The notes: a model not told the origin generated them from the sequence alone. Numbered from the stretch's first letter, positions 23,440 to 35,450 are shown. The stretch is 64,000 nucleotides of DNA from Dryococelus australis (GCA_029891345.1 CM057009.1:230383178-230447177); one strand, 5' to 3'. Made by a program: numbers and translations.

Positions 23440-24141
23440 AATGCTTGCAGCGACTATTTAGAGACTGTTGCCAATACTGTTACAGAGTCTTCGACCATTT
23501 ATTCCAACTGCATATAGTAGTAGAGTACACATTTATAGTGGTACCATTAGTTTGCAGCATCTCTACAGAGATGCTGTTACAGATGGTATGTCTTCGACCA
23601 TTGATTCCATCTGTAGTAGTGTGTACACACAGTCGTAGTAGATTTAATGGTGCTTGTTCCCCCACCATGCTTGCTGACAAACCGACATCAGTTAATGCTC
23701 GCTTGTTTACACTGCATGCTAGTGCTGGACTGAACAACTTTCATTCATGTCGGCGTGCGTTACCCTTATTAGTAAATTTTTTTTCCCCACACATTAATAC
23801 CTTACTGCTTGCAGCGACTCTTATGCTTCATAGCACTAATGCTGTTAGCGAATGTCTTGCTGCACTCGTTTCCGTATGAACGACAAATCCTGTTAAAGCT
23901 TATCACTGCAGGTAAACACCGCATCGCAGTTATCACAGTGGAACTTTGTGTATTCTGTCGAGGTGAACATGAAATGACAACTTTCATGTCGTTGTGCACT
24001 CCGACTTGTACTAAAAGTATTTCCATAATAATAACATTGATCTTGTAATGCTGTTGGTGATGCAGCTGGTAAGTCTTCAACCATTGTAGCAGAGATCTCA
24101 ATCGGGGTAGATAAATGTAGTCTTAACGATCTGCTTTCCAC
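23440..24141 (-). pseudogene. Degenerate C2H2 zinc-finger gene (tandem)
   Basis: On the minus strand from 24141 a frame reads MVEDLPAASPTALQ, then a finger-like QCYYYGNTFSTSRSAQRHE, then FHCDNCDAVFTCSDKL, the start of a second finger. After a frameshift, NECSKTFANSISAMKHKSR gives a third finger ending near 23802. Further downstream MVEDIPSVTASL (about 23600) repeats the opening, so the unit was duplicated. C2H2 fingers accompany some Polinton genes and are also common in host transcription factors. Which applies here is open. Related fragments occur in both arms. Confidence 0.55.
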
Positions 24142-24479
24142 TCATTGACGAAATGACATCCATGTTTACATAATGTTGGCTTAAATACTGTTTATACTAC
24201 ATGCTAGTTTGTGTTACCTTACTAGGTGACTGTGTGGTGCAAACGTCAGCATGGTTGGTGACCTTATCCGGTCGATTGCTGTACGAAGTTGGCTGCTTTA
24301 CATTTGTTCATCTTTCCGTGTTGGCAGTGTTTTGGTTTGCTGCTCGCTCCCGTTGTGTCTTGCACCAGTTCCTTTCGTGTGTCTGTAACAGTAGTACTAC
24401 TTTAAAAACAATCTAGCGAGCCAAGAATAACTTCGGCCTGTTGCAGGTAAGTGTTTGTAGATGTATTCCATGTCCTATG

Positions 24480-27400
24480 AGAAGTTATTATTTAGGCAGG
24501 CTATTACTACGAGCGACGCTGTGCAATACAGTATTTACTAAATATATTTCCACACTGGTAAATTTGATACCATAATGCTTGTCAGGGCTCCTTGCTGTTG
24601 ACGATACCGATGGTGTATACAGATGGCAGTCTTCAACCGATGACTTTTGTCTGTAGGAGAATGTATCGATGTTCTTCCCATCATGCTCGACACAAAGTGC
24701 TTTTATTACTACATGATGACGGTTCGTGTCTCGGGTTGTCACAGCGTGATACTTATGGCTGGTAGGCTGCAAGTATTTGTGATGATATGTATGGTCATGT
24801 ACGAAAGTAATTATATAACACAAACACATACACACAGCCATTTTTTTGGCTTATAACTATTTTCCCTTTGTGCGCTTTAGCAGTCGACAGTAGAGTGAGT
24901 GCAACTGTGAAATCAGCTGTCTGAATGGACCTGAGTTTGAGGATTGCCACAGGTTATCACTATGGGTTAACACACATTGCATCACAGTTATCATAGTAGA
25001 ATGGCTGAACATGAAATGCTGGCTATGTGGCTGCTTTACAGAAATTGTGTAAGTAAGCGCATTAAAGGTTAAGCGCAGGCAGGGTCAACTGAGTATGACT
25101 GCTTGTAAATGCAAAGGCTTGTTACGTGATGTAAGTACATGCATTGAAGGTTCGAGTGCAGGCAGGGTCATGAAGACAAAGAATGATGGCCTGTAATCGC
25201 AAACGGCTCGGTCGGTACACAAGCGTAGGCAGGGTCACGACTGCCTGTTTTTGCAAAGTCTCTAGTAGGTACTTGATTGCAAGTCGGAGACAGATGTCTG
25301 TAATTATGTACACAGGATGCTAGTTTGTTTTACCCCTTTCGGGCTGCCTCGTCAGATGGTTGTGAATTTTGACCTATCATCTTCTTTAAACTCGAACATG
25401 ACCAACTTAATTCGTACCCTTCCTGCTGTGTGAATGCAAGGTGCACACACTTATTTCCTCCTGCAACATATGGGTAGGTCTTGTAGACGATGGCACTTTG
25501 AAATGTTTGGCAGCGGGGCCTTGCTTCCCGACGAACGATTGTATATTCATTGCTGGCGAACATGTTATGTCAGCATGCATTACTAATCTCTATGGGAATT
25601 GAACCTGCGATACCTTATCTTGCAAGGATGATACACTGTTTCCTCACCTATCGGGGTATCTGCATTAATTCCTATAACTTTTCAATAGCATTAGTAACAA
25701 GTGTGCATTTCCATGCTCTAGGAGAACTGAACCTATATCTTGTTTTCAATAGCATATGTAATAAGTACATATGTTTTGTCAAGGGGTGGTTTAGATGAAG
25801 TACTTGCAGGCTTCAAGTTGCTTTCTCAGTCGTTAATGTAGGTATACCGTACACAGAAAACAGGACGGTCATTCCTTCCAGTGAGTTCATGTACACAAGA
25901 TGAGCTCGCAACCTACAGGTCTTCACTGCTATAACAGTTGGGGTAAACCTCTGCTCTGCAGTTTATAAAAGCAGAGTTCATTCTTAGTGGAAATGTATGT
26001 GTGTGTTTGTTGCGAAACATGATTACTTGCCATGGGTAATTCTTTTGTAATGAGCTTCTAGCATTATAAATGTTTTCTCTTTCTCTTGCACGACTAATGC
26101 AGGTTGTTTTTTTCGTATGTGCTTATGGTTCTGGCACTACATACCCTGTCATAAAGTAGCATGCACTCGACTGACCTGCTATCCTGGCATATCTCTGTAT
26201 GGCTAATACCATCCTTCAACTTTCATGCTGTCGGTCGACTGCAGCCTTACAAACTACTCATGTGGAAGAGGGGTCGGACACGTTTTTGCTGTTTGCCAAT
26301 TTCACTCGGTTCACATAGATGTCATGCAGCCCCAGGACATGTCAGAGTTGACTGTCCTTTGCAATGAAGGTGCAGTACATGATGAACCATAGGTGTGTAG
26401 GTCATTCATGGTTTTGGGCTCCAGTGATGGGATGTTTAATGAAAGTACGAACAATGTAGGTTGGACAGTATATGTCTACCTATAATTACAAGCTTGGTAC
26501 ATGAGTATGACTGCTTGCATGCATGGAGACTGTAGTCTTGGTACACGAGTGTGCAGAGTGAGTCTCTAAGTACATTCATTGAAGGTTCGGTACGAGAGTG
26601 CTGGTTGGATACATAGTACGAATGTGTGTAAGTTCAGGTTCGATACGCGAGCACAGAGTGTGACTGTAATTACTGGCATTGAAGTCTCTGTAAACATGTG
26701 GAGGTTGGATGTGTGTTCCGCTGCTACTGATTGCAGCATGTTATGATTTTGTTTTGTTTGGAAGTCGTTCTGACCAGGGTGGCCTGGTCGTGTCTAGCAT
26801 TAATTAACATCCTGCACATTTGCTGGTTGATGAGTACTTATAACTATTTTCCATTGCATCAATGTGTTGGCCTTATTGTTCCTGCACACTTCGCAATTGT
26901 ACTTTTTTCACCTAACATAACTCAATGCTTGCACATTGGTTAGTAAATACTGCTTACTTGGTGTCATCTCTCTCTTGGTAATGGTTTTGTTTCAGTTGGT
27001 TCGTAGGGACAGTCAGGTGGTGTCGCAGCACTGGATGCTGGTTGGCAAGTGTGTGATTCAGCTTGTCTGAAGCTCTTACACATCGCTCTCTAGGTTAGTG
27101 TTATGTATCGTCCCGTCTACTGCTTGGGCTGCTTTATGGATCACACAATGATGGTTTGGCTGCTGCTAGTGTCATTTTAGATGACTGATAATTTCGGTTT
27201 TTGTAATGATTTTGTTCTGTTATGCTAATCTAATCTTGTCTAGTGCCTCTGTGCTTGTGTTGGTTGTTAAGTACGTATATCTATTTTTTCCTTTACACTG
27301 TGTTTTCTGTTTCCATAGGTGTGTAGCCTGTATTTTTCTCACGATGACAAGTCTGGCGAGTGTGTAGGCCAATACAGGAATTTGAACTTTACACTGTCTG

Positions 27401-28076
27401 TTGTGTGTGTAGATAGGTACGATAATTCATCTTCTCACATATCTCATACAATGATGGTCAGGGTGTTGGACTGGTAACTTAAGGGAAACCGGAATGATTC
27501 CCGCACCTCCTCTTGTAATTTTTGTCGAGTGGGTAAGCCCATGCAATATTATCCTAGCTTGCAATATCTGTTGAGTGGCTTAGGCGAGTCCTGAGGTCGT
27601 ATCTTTTTGTTGCCTGGAGGGATGTGTATATTATACTTTTTGGTAGTTGTATCTAAAATGGTTAGGAAATTACAGCCAACTATGCTTATAAGTATACTTA
27701 TGATATACTAGGCCCTGTGATCATTCTCAACATAGTGGGTGATGTATATGTATGAATTTGACAATTATAACTTTAATGGTTTGGAAATTACAGCCAATTA
27801 TGATTATAAGTAAACATAGGGTATACCTGAGCCTGTGATGCTTCTCATACCTGTGGGTGAACCTATGTTATGAATTTGGTAGTTGTATCTCAAATCGTTC
27901 GAAAATTACAGCCAACTATGTTTATAAGTATACAAAAGTTATACGTGACCCTGTTGTCCTTCTCAGCATCGGAAGTGATTCCTATGTTACAAAGTTGTCA
28001 ACTATATCTTAAACAGTTCGGAAATTATGGCCAACTATGCTTATAATTAGACATAGAGTCTACATGACACTTCTAC
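24480..28076 (-). repeat. Right inverted arm, inner part
   Basis: The reverse complement of the left arm (13836-15060, then 1500-3620) in matching order. It contains the uninterrupted counterpart of the Gypsy insertion site at 25701-25722, semi-tandem ~85-bp blocks (25040-25320), a ringed series of similar blocks at 26460-26700, a tRNA-like relic near 27450-27520 that is also present in the left arm (1740-1790), and the start of the ~119-bp satellite array at 27640. No intact gene is visible. Confidence 0.85.
27640..28076 (-). repeat. ~119-bp satellite, right copy, first part
   Basis: About 3.6 units in tandem, each with a core close to gaaattacagccaactatg and cttataa, beginning at about 27649, 27767, 27885 and 28003. 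The last unit is cut by the DNA transposon at 28077 and resumes at 31272. Confidence 0.85.
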
Positions 28077-28345
28077 TACAGTGGGTCGATTTTTTATTTA
28101 TAACTGCTATAGTATGGTAAAGTTACCCTTATAACAATAATAAAAATTAAGTAAAACAATTGAAAATTGGTTGACATCTTCCGGTCACACATTACACTTA
28201 AAGTTTATGGAAACTAATTAAATCAAACATTTTTCGTAAATTTTTAAATACTGCTGAAATATATATTATCGACACACTATAGTTTCATGTGTTTATTTAA
28301 TGTTTGAATAATGTTAAATAAATTAAAACATCATCAATATTTCAA
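28077..28345 (+). repeat. Left TIR of the DNA transposon
   Basis: Matches the reverse complement of 30977-31265, with the outer motif gtgggtcga and inner motifs tggttgacatcttcc and atcatcaatatttcaat. The outermost few bases differ between the two ends. Confidence 0.85.
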
Positions 28346-28559
28346 TGTTGTCCTGTCGTGCAATGTGTTAGAAAAAAGGGAATTTTTCAATTTTTTTTTC
28401 AATTTTCATTGTGCAGCACTTTGCCCATTTTGTAAAAAAAAAAAACTACCCAGAACTCACCACAAGGAGGTGGCTGCACATCGAGTTCCACCCTCACCTT
28501 ACACAACCAACCATCCAAAATAGGGGTGTGTTATTTACATTATATTCTACAACTATTTA

Positions 28560-30100
28560 GAAACATTGACTAGGGGTAATTTGTTCACTTGACTTCTGCT
28601 GTTTATTGTCAATGTGTACAGTTTTGAAGCCTGACATTTGTGAGAAATCAGGCATAACCGATCTTGATAACAGCTTAGATCGAATGTAGTCATCTCTAGC
28701 TTTATGTCCATATAATTTAGTTGAGGCCTCAGTAATGAGGTGACACATATCTCGACTGCCTGAGTATGATACAGAAACTTTTTGATGTCTCTGATGGGCT
28801 TAGTTTCGGAATTTATAAGTGATTTTATATCATCATCGCATACACCCCAAGCATTGGGGATGATACAACAGGGAAGAATGCCCATCAATAATGTCAATGT
28901 AATCGGAAACTTCGAAGTTTATCTTTGGTGGCACAACATTTCTAAACTTTTTCCATTACAGTCAGATTGTCTTGCTTCTAAAATTCTTCTATATCCAAAA
29001 GCTTGCGAGTGTGTTCTCTTTCATCAACGATCATAGACAACAGTAAATTTTCAGGGTGTGCAAATAATGCATTGCACTCAATTACTAGATCAACAATTAG
29101 AGGTAGGTCGTCAGACATATACGATTATGTTTGAATTGCTAGAAAAACATGTTTAGGGCCGTCAGTAAAATATCGGTACTTTTTTATGTTGAACTACATA
29201 GCCATATGACTTCAAAATGAAGGAAACTGTCTGTTTTAAGTTCTTAGAAGGCTCGGACACACTTATGTATAACCTAAGCATTCTATTGGCTGCAGTAAGC
29301 CATCTAGAATGTGATAGAGGACCAGGGTCTCGAATTGGCATATTCTCTGGGCAATGTCCCGACTTTATTTATTTGTATATTTCCAACAAATACTGCTAGT
29401 CTTTGCTCAGCATCTTTCTGTCTACTTCTAGAATCGAACAATCTACAGAGTCATACTCGACCACAGGGAGATTTCACACCCAGTAAGCTGTTGTCCAATG
29501 GACTCAGAAAAAGGTTTTAGCCCTGTGGTTGCACCATCTATATGCTGGAAAATATGATGGAAAGGGAGTTCATTGAAGTGCAGTAGACACACAGTCCACT
29601 GTAGTGGTCTTCCCACGTGCAGTTCGATCTGACAGATGATGCCATTCTTCAGTCAGTCTTAGTAACAGTGCCATCACACCTGATCACTTGTAGCTTTTTA
29701 AGAAATATTTCACGTTCAGACAGATGATAAATAATGCTCCTAGTTATGTCGTTTGAAGAACTCGAGAAAGGAGAAATATGTCCAGTGTAGGTCGACCCAG
29801 GTTCCTGAATCAGAGAATAATGTTCTTCTTTTCTGTTCCTACGAAAATGCTTGGCATTCACTTTTTCGACAAACAAAGTATCTTATTTTCTGCCATCAAA
29901 GTAAATGCCGCAATTTTTTCATTAGGCGTACCCTTGAATCAGTCCTGACATGACTCTTTTCTCTTCTAATTTTACATTTGCCAATGACATGTGAATAATG
30001 TGTGTCGGTTATTTTTCCGATGATTTCCAGAACACTTGAAGCTATGGCAGCTGTGTAATGCTGTTGCACTTAGTTTAACTCTCATTTGCGAATGGGTTTT
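28560..30100 (-). pseudogene. Transposon-encoded protein of an unnamed family (CHTQAVE-type)
   Basis: Pieces on the minus strand, in order from 30090: a helix-rich segment (SVLEIIGKITDTHYS), CGIYFDGRK near 29900, the longest clean stretch at 29876-29649 with EEHYSLIQEPGSTYTGH and LQVIRCDGTVTKTD, then broken segments, FRNVVPPKINFEVSDYIDI near 28930, and 28897-28560 with FLYHTQAVEICV and SLLRPQLN. I recall proteins with this FDGRK, GCDGT and CHTQAVE layout repeatedly in invertebrate genomes, usually unannotated. A transposase role is inferred from the flanking TIRs. Multiple stops and frameshifts, so inactive. Confidence 0.6.
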
Positions 30101-30976
30101 GGTGATGTTGGACTTGGTATAATTCATCTTCCTCATTATACTCGTCATCAAAAACGCCAGAAGAATAGTGCTTGTTTTCTTCTATATATTATTCAGCTAC
30201 AATGTTAGAAAATGTGGTTTGACTCTATGCTCACTGAAACTCACAGGTCTTACACTTGAAACTTTCATTTAACTTATTAATTAATTTCAAGTCTAAGGAT
30301 CCAATTTTTCCCAAACCATATTTCCTTTGAAAAAAAAAAAATAAATCTCATCTCAGGGCAGGAATCTTTTTTGCTTATTCAATTTAAATTTTGTCTGCTA
30401 CTGTCATGGCTACTTGAGAGAAACTTACACTCTTGTTATTTGTCTCAATAGATAACTTGAATCTCTCTTAAAAACAATATTGGAGAATACATTCATGTGT
30501 TGGTAGTTTGCTCAGAAGAAAAATCTCTCGGCTGACCAAATACAGGGCATTCAAACACCTGTCTTGTAATCATCTTATTTGGCACATCCATCATTACATG
30601 AGGTTGTGAGTGTTTTCAATAAACATTGCACTAAACTGACCAAGAGTAAACAATAGCAACACATTGGTAAACTACACACAGTAACTATATAATAGTAAAT
30701 GCATGCACACACTGTAACAACACAGCACTAAAGCTGGTGGCTGACTAACGAGTCACGACAGTAAAATTGGGAGGCGGGAGCGAGGCAGGAGCATCATGGA
30801 GGGTGTAATTATCTCATATTACAATCCCACTAAGGATAATGAGAGGATAATTATTTTACAGGAATTACTTTTTTATGGAACAAAAACATTATAAGGTGAT
30901 TATCTGTGAGGTGATTAGCACAATGATACTTGCAAAAATTTGGCAAATTCGCATTTATGAACGCATGTGCGACCAC

Positions 30977-31265
30977 TAAATATTGAAATATTGATGATAT
31001 TTTAATTTATTTAACAGTATTCAACCATTAAATAAACATCACAAACTACAGCGTGTTGATAATATATGTTTTAGTAGTATTTAAGAAATTTCCGAAAAAT
31101 GTTTGATTTCATAATTTCTATAGCATTTAAGTATTATGCGCGACCAGAAGATGTCAACCAATTTTAAATTGTTTTACATAATTTTTTTAATTATTTTAGG
31201 ATACATCTTTTCTGCACTATAGCAGTTTGAATTACTAAAGAAATTTATTTTCGACCCACCCTAAA
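30977..31265 (-). repeat. Right TIR of the DNA transposon
   Basis: Inverted counterpart of 28077-28345. It ends in ttttcgacccacc just before the second TTCTAC. Confidence 0.85.
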
Positions 31266-31271
31266 TTCTAC

Positions 31272-31800
31272 CTCTCATCATCGTGGGTGATGCCTATGTT
31301 TTGAATTTGACAACTACATCTTAAACAGTTAGAAAATTACGTCCAACTATGCCTATACTTAAGCATAGGGCCAACTTGGCCCTTCTGCCCTTCTCATCGT
31401 CATAGGCGAGGTCTATGTTATGAATTTGCTGGTTGTATCTCAAATGGTTCAGAAATTACAGTTAACTATGCTTATAACTATACATAGGGTCTACTTGGCC
31501 CTGCGACCCTTCTCGTTATCGGGAGTAATGCATACATAATGAATTTAGTAGTTGTATCGCAAAAGGTTTGAAAATTACAGCCAACTATTCTTATAAACAT
31601 ACAAAGGGTATACTTGGGCATGCGACCTTTCCTGTCATCGGGGTGATGCCTATGTTATGAATTTGACAGTTGTAACTTTATCCTATTACCCTTCTCATCG
31701 CTGTAGATGATGGCTATGCTATAAATATGGCAACTGAATCTCAAATGGTTTGGAAATTACAGTCAACTATGCTTATATGAAAGCATAGTTCAAACTTGAC
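31272..31800 (-). repeat. ~119-bp satellite, right copy, second part
   Basis: Units begin near 31313, 31432 and 31550, with partial units at 31671 and 31731. The same core as the array before the transposon is present (gaaattacag with aactatgcttata). Confidence 0.85.
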
Positions 31801-32029
31801 CTGAGGCTGGCAGGGTGCCTTGGAATGAGGTCTCCCCCTTTACACAGCATGTGTGAGCAGGAAGTTCACACTTTTGGTAGGACAGAAAACATGGTTGGGA
31901 GCACATAGAGTGCACCGACTGGAACGACAGTGCAGGAGGCGCACATCCAAAACAGATGCCGCGGGCATGAGCGAAAATCGCGCTAACTCGAATTTCTTCC
32001 CTCGAAACATCACCCAGGATGGCGGCCGG

Positions 32030-32930
32030 GTGTTTGGCAGCCATTTTTCTAGGTAGTGCATTGACTGCCATTTTGCTAGTCGGGATTGGTTGCATTTTGA
32101 TAGGCAGTAAGCATAGCAACTCAGTTAGAACTGCAAACACTGCAGTTTAGCTAGACAGTGCATTAGATGCTATCATTAGATGCCATTTTGCTAGACATTT
32201 CATTGGCAGCCATTTTGCTAGACAGTGTCGCTACAAGATGGCATACCAGATTGACAGAGCAGGAAGTTCTGCATTGACCGCCAATTTGGTAGCCAGTGCA
32301 ATGGCAGCAATTGGGGCTGCGGAACAGACTTGAGCAGAGGCAGTGTTACGGAATGCTAGAGAAGGAAGTATAGAATATGGTAAGATGGAATCTTCCAGAC
32401 GATTTCGCCGGCCTGACTAACAAAATGGCCACTGTTGATGTACTGGTCGACCAAATGGCGACCCCCAGCTTCCTGTTTACCAATTCTCTAGGCAGTGCAT
32501 TATCCGCCATTTTGATATGCAGTGCCACCATTTTGAAAGGCAGTGCCACTTACAAGATGATGGGCTGGATTGACAGAGCAGGGCATTCTGCATTGGCTAC
32601 CAATTTGCTAAACAGTGCACTAGCAGCCATTTTGATAGACAGTTCGACTTCCAAGACGGCAGATGGGATTGACAGAGGAAGATGTTTTGCACTGGCTTCC
32701 ATTTTGCTAGGCAGTGCTTTGACAGTCATTTTACTAGGCAGTGCATTGGCCGCCATTTTGCTAGGCAATGAAGCAAATTTGCTAGCCAGATCCACAGTGA
32801 ACAGGAAGTTCTGAATTGGTCACCATTTTGCTAGACAGTGCATTGACTGCAATTTTTATAGAAAGTGCCGCTGCCATTTTGCTATACAGTGCAGTCGCCA
32901 TTTGGTAGGCAGTGTCGGCAGTTAGTCAGC
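32030..32930 (-). repeat. 27-bp minisatellite, right copy
   Basis: At least a dozen diverged units with the core ccattttgctaggcagtg. Three consecutive units near 32695-32775 keep an exact 27-bp period, and the array is better preserved than on the left. The long open frames on both strands (32377-32814 and 32550-32795) are produced by the repeat period being a multiple of three. Confidence 0.85.
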
Positions 32931-32960
32931 ATAACTTTCAAGATGGCGGACCGGATTGCC

Positions 32961-33831
32961 AAATCCAGGATCCACACCAATGAGTCAAATGTAACAATGT
33001 GGATTCATCGGTTGAATGCAAGAGCATGAGGGGAAAAAGGGAAATTTAGAGGGAGAAAAGGGAAATTTCGGTGAGGAAAGTGTTAAATCTAAGGGAAAAA
33101 AGGAATTTTTCCGCGAATTTAGCCGTTTTCTATGCGAATTTTGTACGAAAAAGACGTCATCCAAGATGGCGCTTGTGAATCCCCAATCCCCAGCTCCTGC
33201 ACAAGAATTCCCTTTTTACAACTACTTATGAAATAAAAATATTATTTTTTCATGTGTAACCATCTTACTAAATGACAGAAAAATGATTCTCTGTGCATAT
33301 AAATTTCACAGGTTTAATATCTACTGCAAGCATACAAAGTTAGGTTGGACTTGATTTCATGTTTTCGACGATATAGCATTTTAAGCTAAAATGGCTGTAG
33401 GGCCATCATTTTAACGATAAGTGTCTGACATACTTCAAACAGTTTATATCGCCTGCCTCAGTATTACTTTTTTTACCAAATTAGGTAGGAATCGGTAAAT
33501 TGTTTCCCGAGAAATTACACAAAACTTCATATATTCAAGTGCTACTTTCTTCCAAAATTGCATGCCAACAAAAATACACATCTCAAAATTCAATGCTTAC
33601 ACGAGTCACTGTTAGAATACAAAAGGTGGTTTAAATCGGCTGGATGGTCCCCGAGATTAGACACAGCACAGTAAATTAGAAATTAAAGCCATTTTTAATG
33701 TAATCAACCGGCTTGGTCGAAAACTATAAAATTCGGATGTACTTACCAAGTACTATATGTTTACCAAGTTTGGTGAAATTCGGTTTTTGCATTCATAAGT
33801 TTTCAGGGGCCACGCGCACACACACACATAT
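32961..33831. other. Spacer, no gene seen
   Basis: Begins with purine-rich agggaaatttagaggga-type tracts (33025-33110), then AT-rich DNA without recognisable features. Confidence 0.45.
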
Positions 33832-34011
<180 letters not shown>

Positions 34012-34890
34012 TATGAAAGTGATATCATTAGCCTTTACTTCCTTCGGGAAGTAGGCTAAAAACGACGTATATAAAATTTGTAATGTTTAACTTTACTGCA
34101 TAAACAGTCCAAATATTACAGTTATAGCGGTTCAAATTCAGTGCGTGTTAACTTATGCTAAATAAAAATTGATTGGCCAGAATTTGAGTTGTAATACATA
34201 ATCAACTTTCATCGCATACCAATGCTAAATGAGACCATTTTCTTGGGAACAGAAGGGTAGACAAAATAATGAACCGTACTGAAAAAGTGATATGTTATAA
34301 AGTAAAGTAACTAAAATTTTCAAACTACTTTTATTTATGTGTTAAGTGCGTATGCTGCTGTTAGATGATTTAAAATGTGTGGCGCGAGTTCTGATCATTT
34401 TAGGTCCACTGCATCTTCGATACGTAAAAGAGATTTGAGTCTTGGCATACGTTATGTTTCACATCTTTTCTTGAATCAGTACGTTTATAGGATGACATCG
34501 CGCTTTATATTTATGGCTATCCTGATATATTTTTATTTCCTTATCTCACCGGAATAAAGTATAAACTTTTATGTAGTAGGAACGAAAATGTGTCACAAGG
34601 TACATTTTACAAAACTAATAACTTGGAATAGTAGAACACTTAACGAAAAGAAACTAGTTATGTGATCAGACATTCAACAGAATTATAGTAAATTAATGTT
34701 TTCTAGATGTAAATTTACCTGATATATCGTGTAGTGTATGGAACCAAATTAGGGCTGATAAGTGTGATTTTAGTAACAAGATAATTGTATATGCAAAAGT
34801 GATTCACAAAATGTACGTAGATGACCGCATTGTGGCCCATAAAATCTCGTATACATTACTTCTGTGAAAAGGTTGGGAAGGAGATAAGTA

Positions 34891-35125
34891 TGGGCTGTTC
34901 ACGGTAAAGTGAGCACTTTTTAAGGCCCTTCTAAATTTTTCCTTTTATCCAATGTCCACCTTCCTGCTACTTTTTAATATAAACATTGCAATGTGACCAT
35001 AAACACAGTGTATACATTTCCCCACCTTCAAAGTTTAATGCCTGAGGCTGCAATAAGATATATTTATTAGTAGTTATTGCCTGTTGGGAAGGCCTTAAAA
35101 TGTGCTCAATTTAACGTGAACAGCC
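34891..35125 (+). mobile_element. MITE copy 1 (TA target, GGCTGTTCACG-type TIR)
   Basis: The TIRs are gggctgttcacggtaaag and its complement ending gtgaacagcc, flanked by TA (34889-34890 and 35126-35127). The interior is AT-rich and non-coding. Two relatives lie at 40578-40789 (opposite orientation) and 56766-57003. TA duplication suggests a Tc1/mariner-type mobiliser. Confidence 0.85.
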
Positions 35126-35373
35126 TATAGTTACCCGCACGCCTAAAAAAAGTAAGGGGGAGGGGTGAAGCAGACTTCCGTGTACATCTCAGTAAATAAA
35201 CTAGCGAGTGGATGAAGTAAATAATATATAAAATCTCTACATAATAAACTGTTTGCAGAGATACTTACATGGGTCCAAATCTATCAAATATATAGGTACT
35301 GCTTTATTTAACATCTAACAAAACAGACGTATTATGTTTTCTTCCGATGCCTCACCAATTGTTTATTTATAAT

Positions 35374-35376
<3 letters not shown>

Positions 35377-35446
<70 letters not shown>
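35377..35446. repeat. (TA)n microsatellite
   Basis: A 70-bp pure TA run. Flanking DNA is non-coding. Confidence 0.95.

Positions 35447-35450
<4 letters not shown>

Larger units (their letters stand above)
28077..31265 (-). mobile_element. 3.2-kb DNA transposon with ~270-bp terminal inverted repeats
   Basis: Left end 28077-28345 and right end 30977-31265 are inverted copies, for example gtgggtcga with gttgacatcttccggtc against its reverse complement near 31140 and 31255. The 6-bp direct repeat TTCTAC (28071-28076 and 31266-31271) flanks them. Joining the flanks restores a satellite unit that aligns with its neighbours, so the boundaries are well supported. The interior encodes a decayed minus-strand protein (28560-30100). 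Superfamily unknown to me; a 6-bp duplication and long TIRs do not fit mariner or hAT. Confidence 0.8.
617..32960. mobile_element. Polinton/Maverick-like element with long inverted arms and nested insertions
   Basis: Polinton-type genes at 15366-19985 (penton-like capsid protein, cysteine protease, packaging ATPase, integrase and others) lie between two long inverted arms. The left arm (617-3624 and 13836-15060) matches the reverse complement of the right arm (24480-28076 and 31266-32960) in the same order. Removing the nested Gypsy (3625-13835) and DNA transposon (28077-31265) leaves roughly 19 kb, within the usual Polinton size. No coding frame longer than about 100 codons survives, so this is a relic. 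I could not find the DNA polymerase or major capsid genes, and the exact ends and target duplication are not resolved. Alternative: the arms belong to a different inverted duplication into which a Polinton fragment fell. The symmetry around the core argues against this. Confidence 0.75.
31266..32960 (-). repeat. Right inverted arm, outer part
   Basis: Resumes the arm after the DNA transposon, with about four more ~119-bp satellite units to 31800, then a segment homologous to 1235-1500 and the 27-bp minisatellite array. It extends about 400 bp further outward than the left arm, which seems to stop at about 617, so the left end is shortened or the array expanded here. Confidence 0.85.

Noticed and set aside
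27450-27520. A tRNA gene in the right arm
   Set aside because: B-box-like sequence without a foldable cloverleaf. The same relic occurs in the left arm at 1740-1790, so it is part of the arm repeat.
32377-32814. 145-codon open frame as a gene
   Set aside because: It lies in the 27-bp minisatellite, whose period is a multiple of three and keeps frames open. The same happens on the opposite strand.
617-32960. Inverted arms as an assembly artefact (haplotype duplication)
   Set aside because: The arms differ at about 15-20% of positions and carry different nested insertions and repeat numbers, too much for allelic sequence or a misassembly of one arm.
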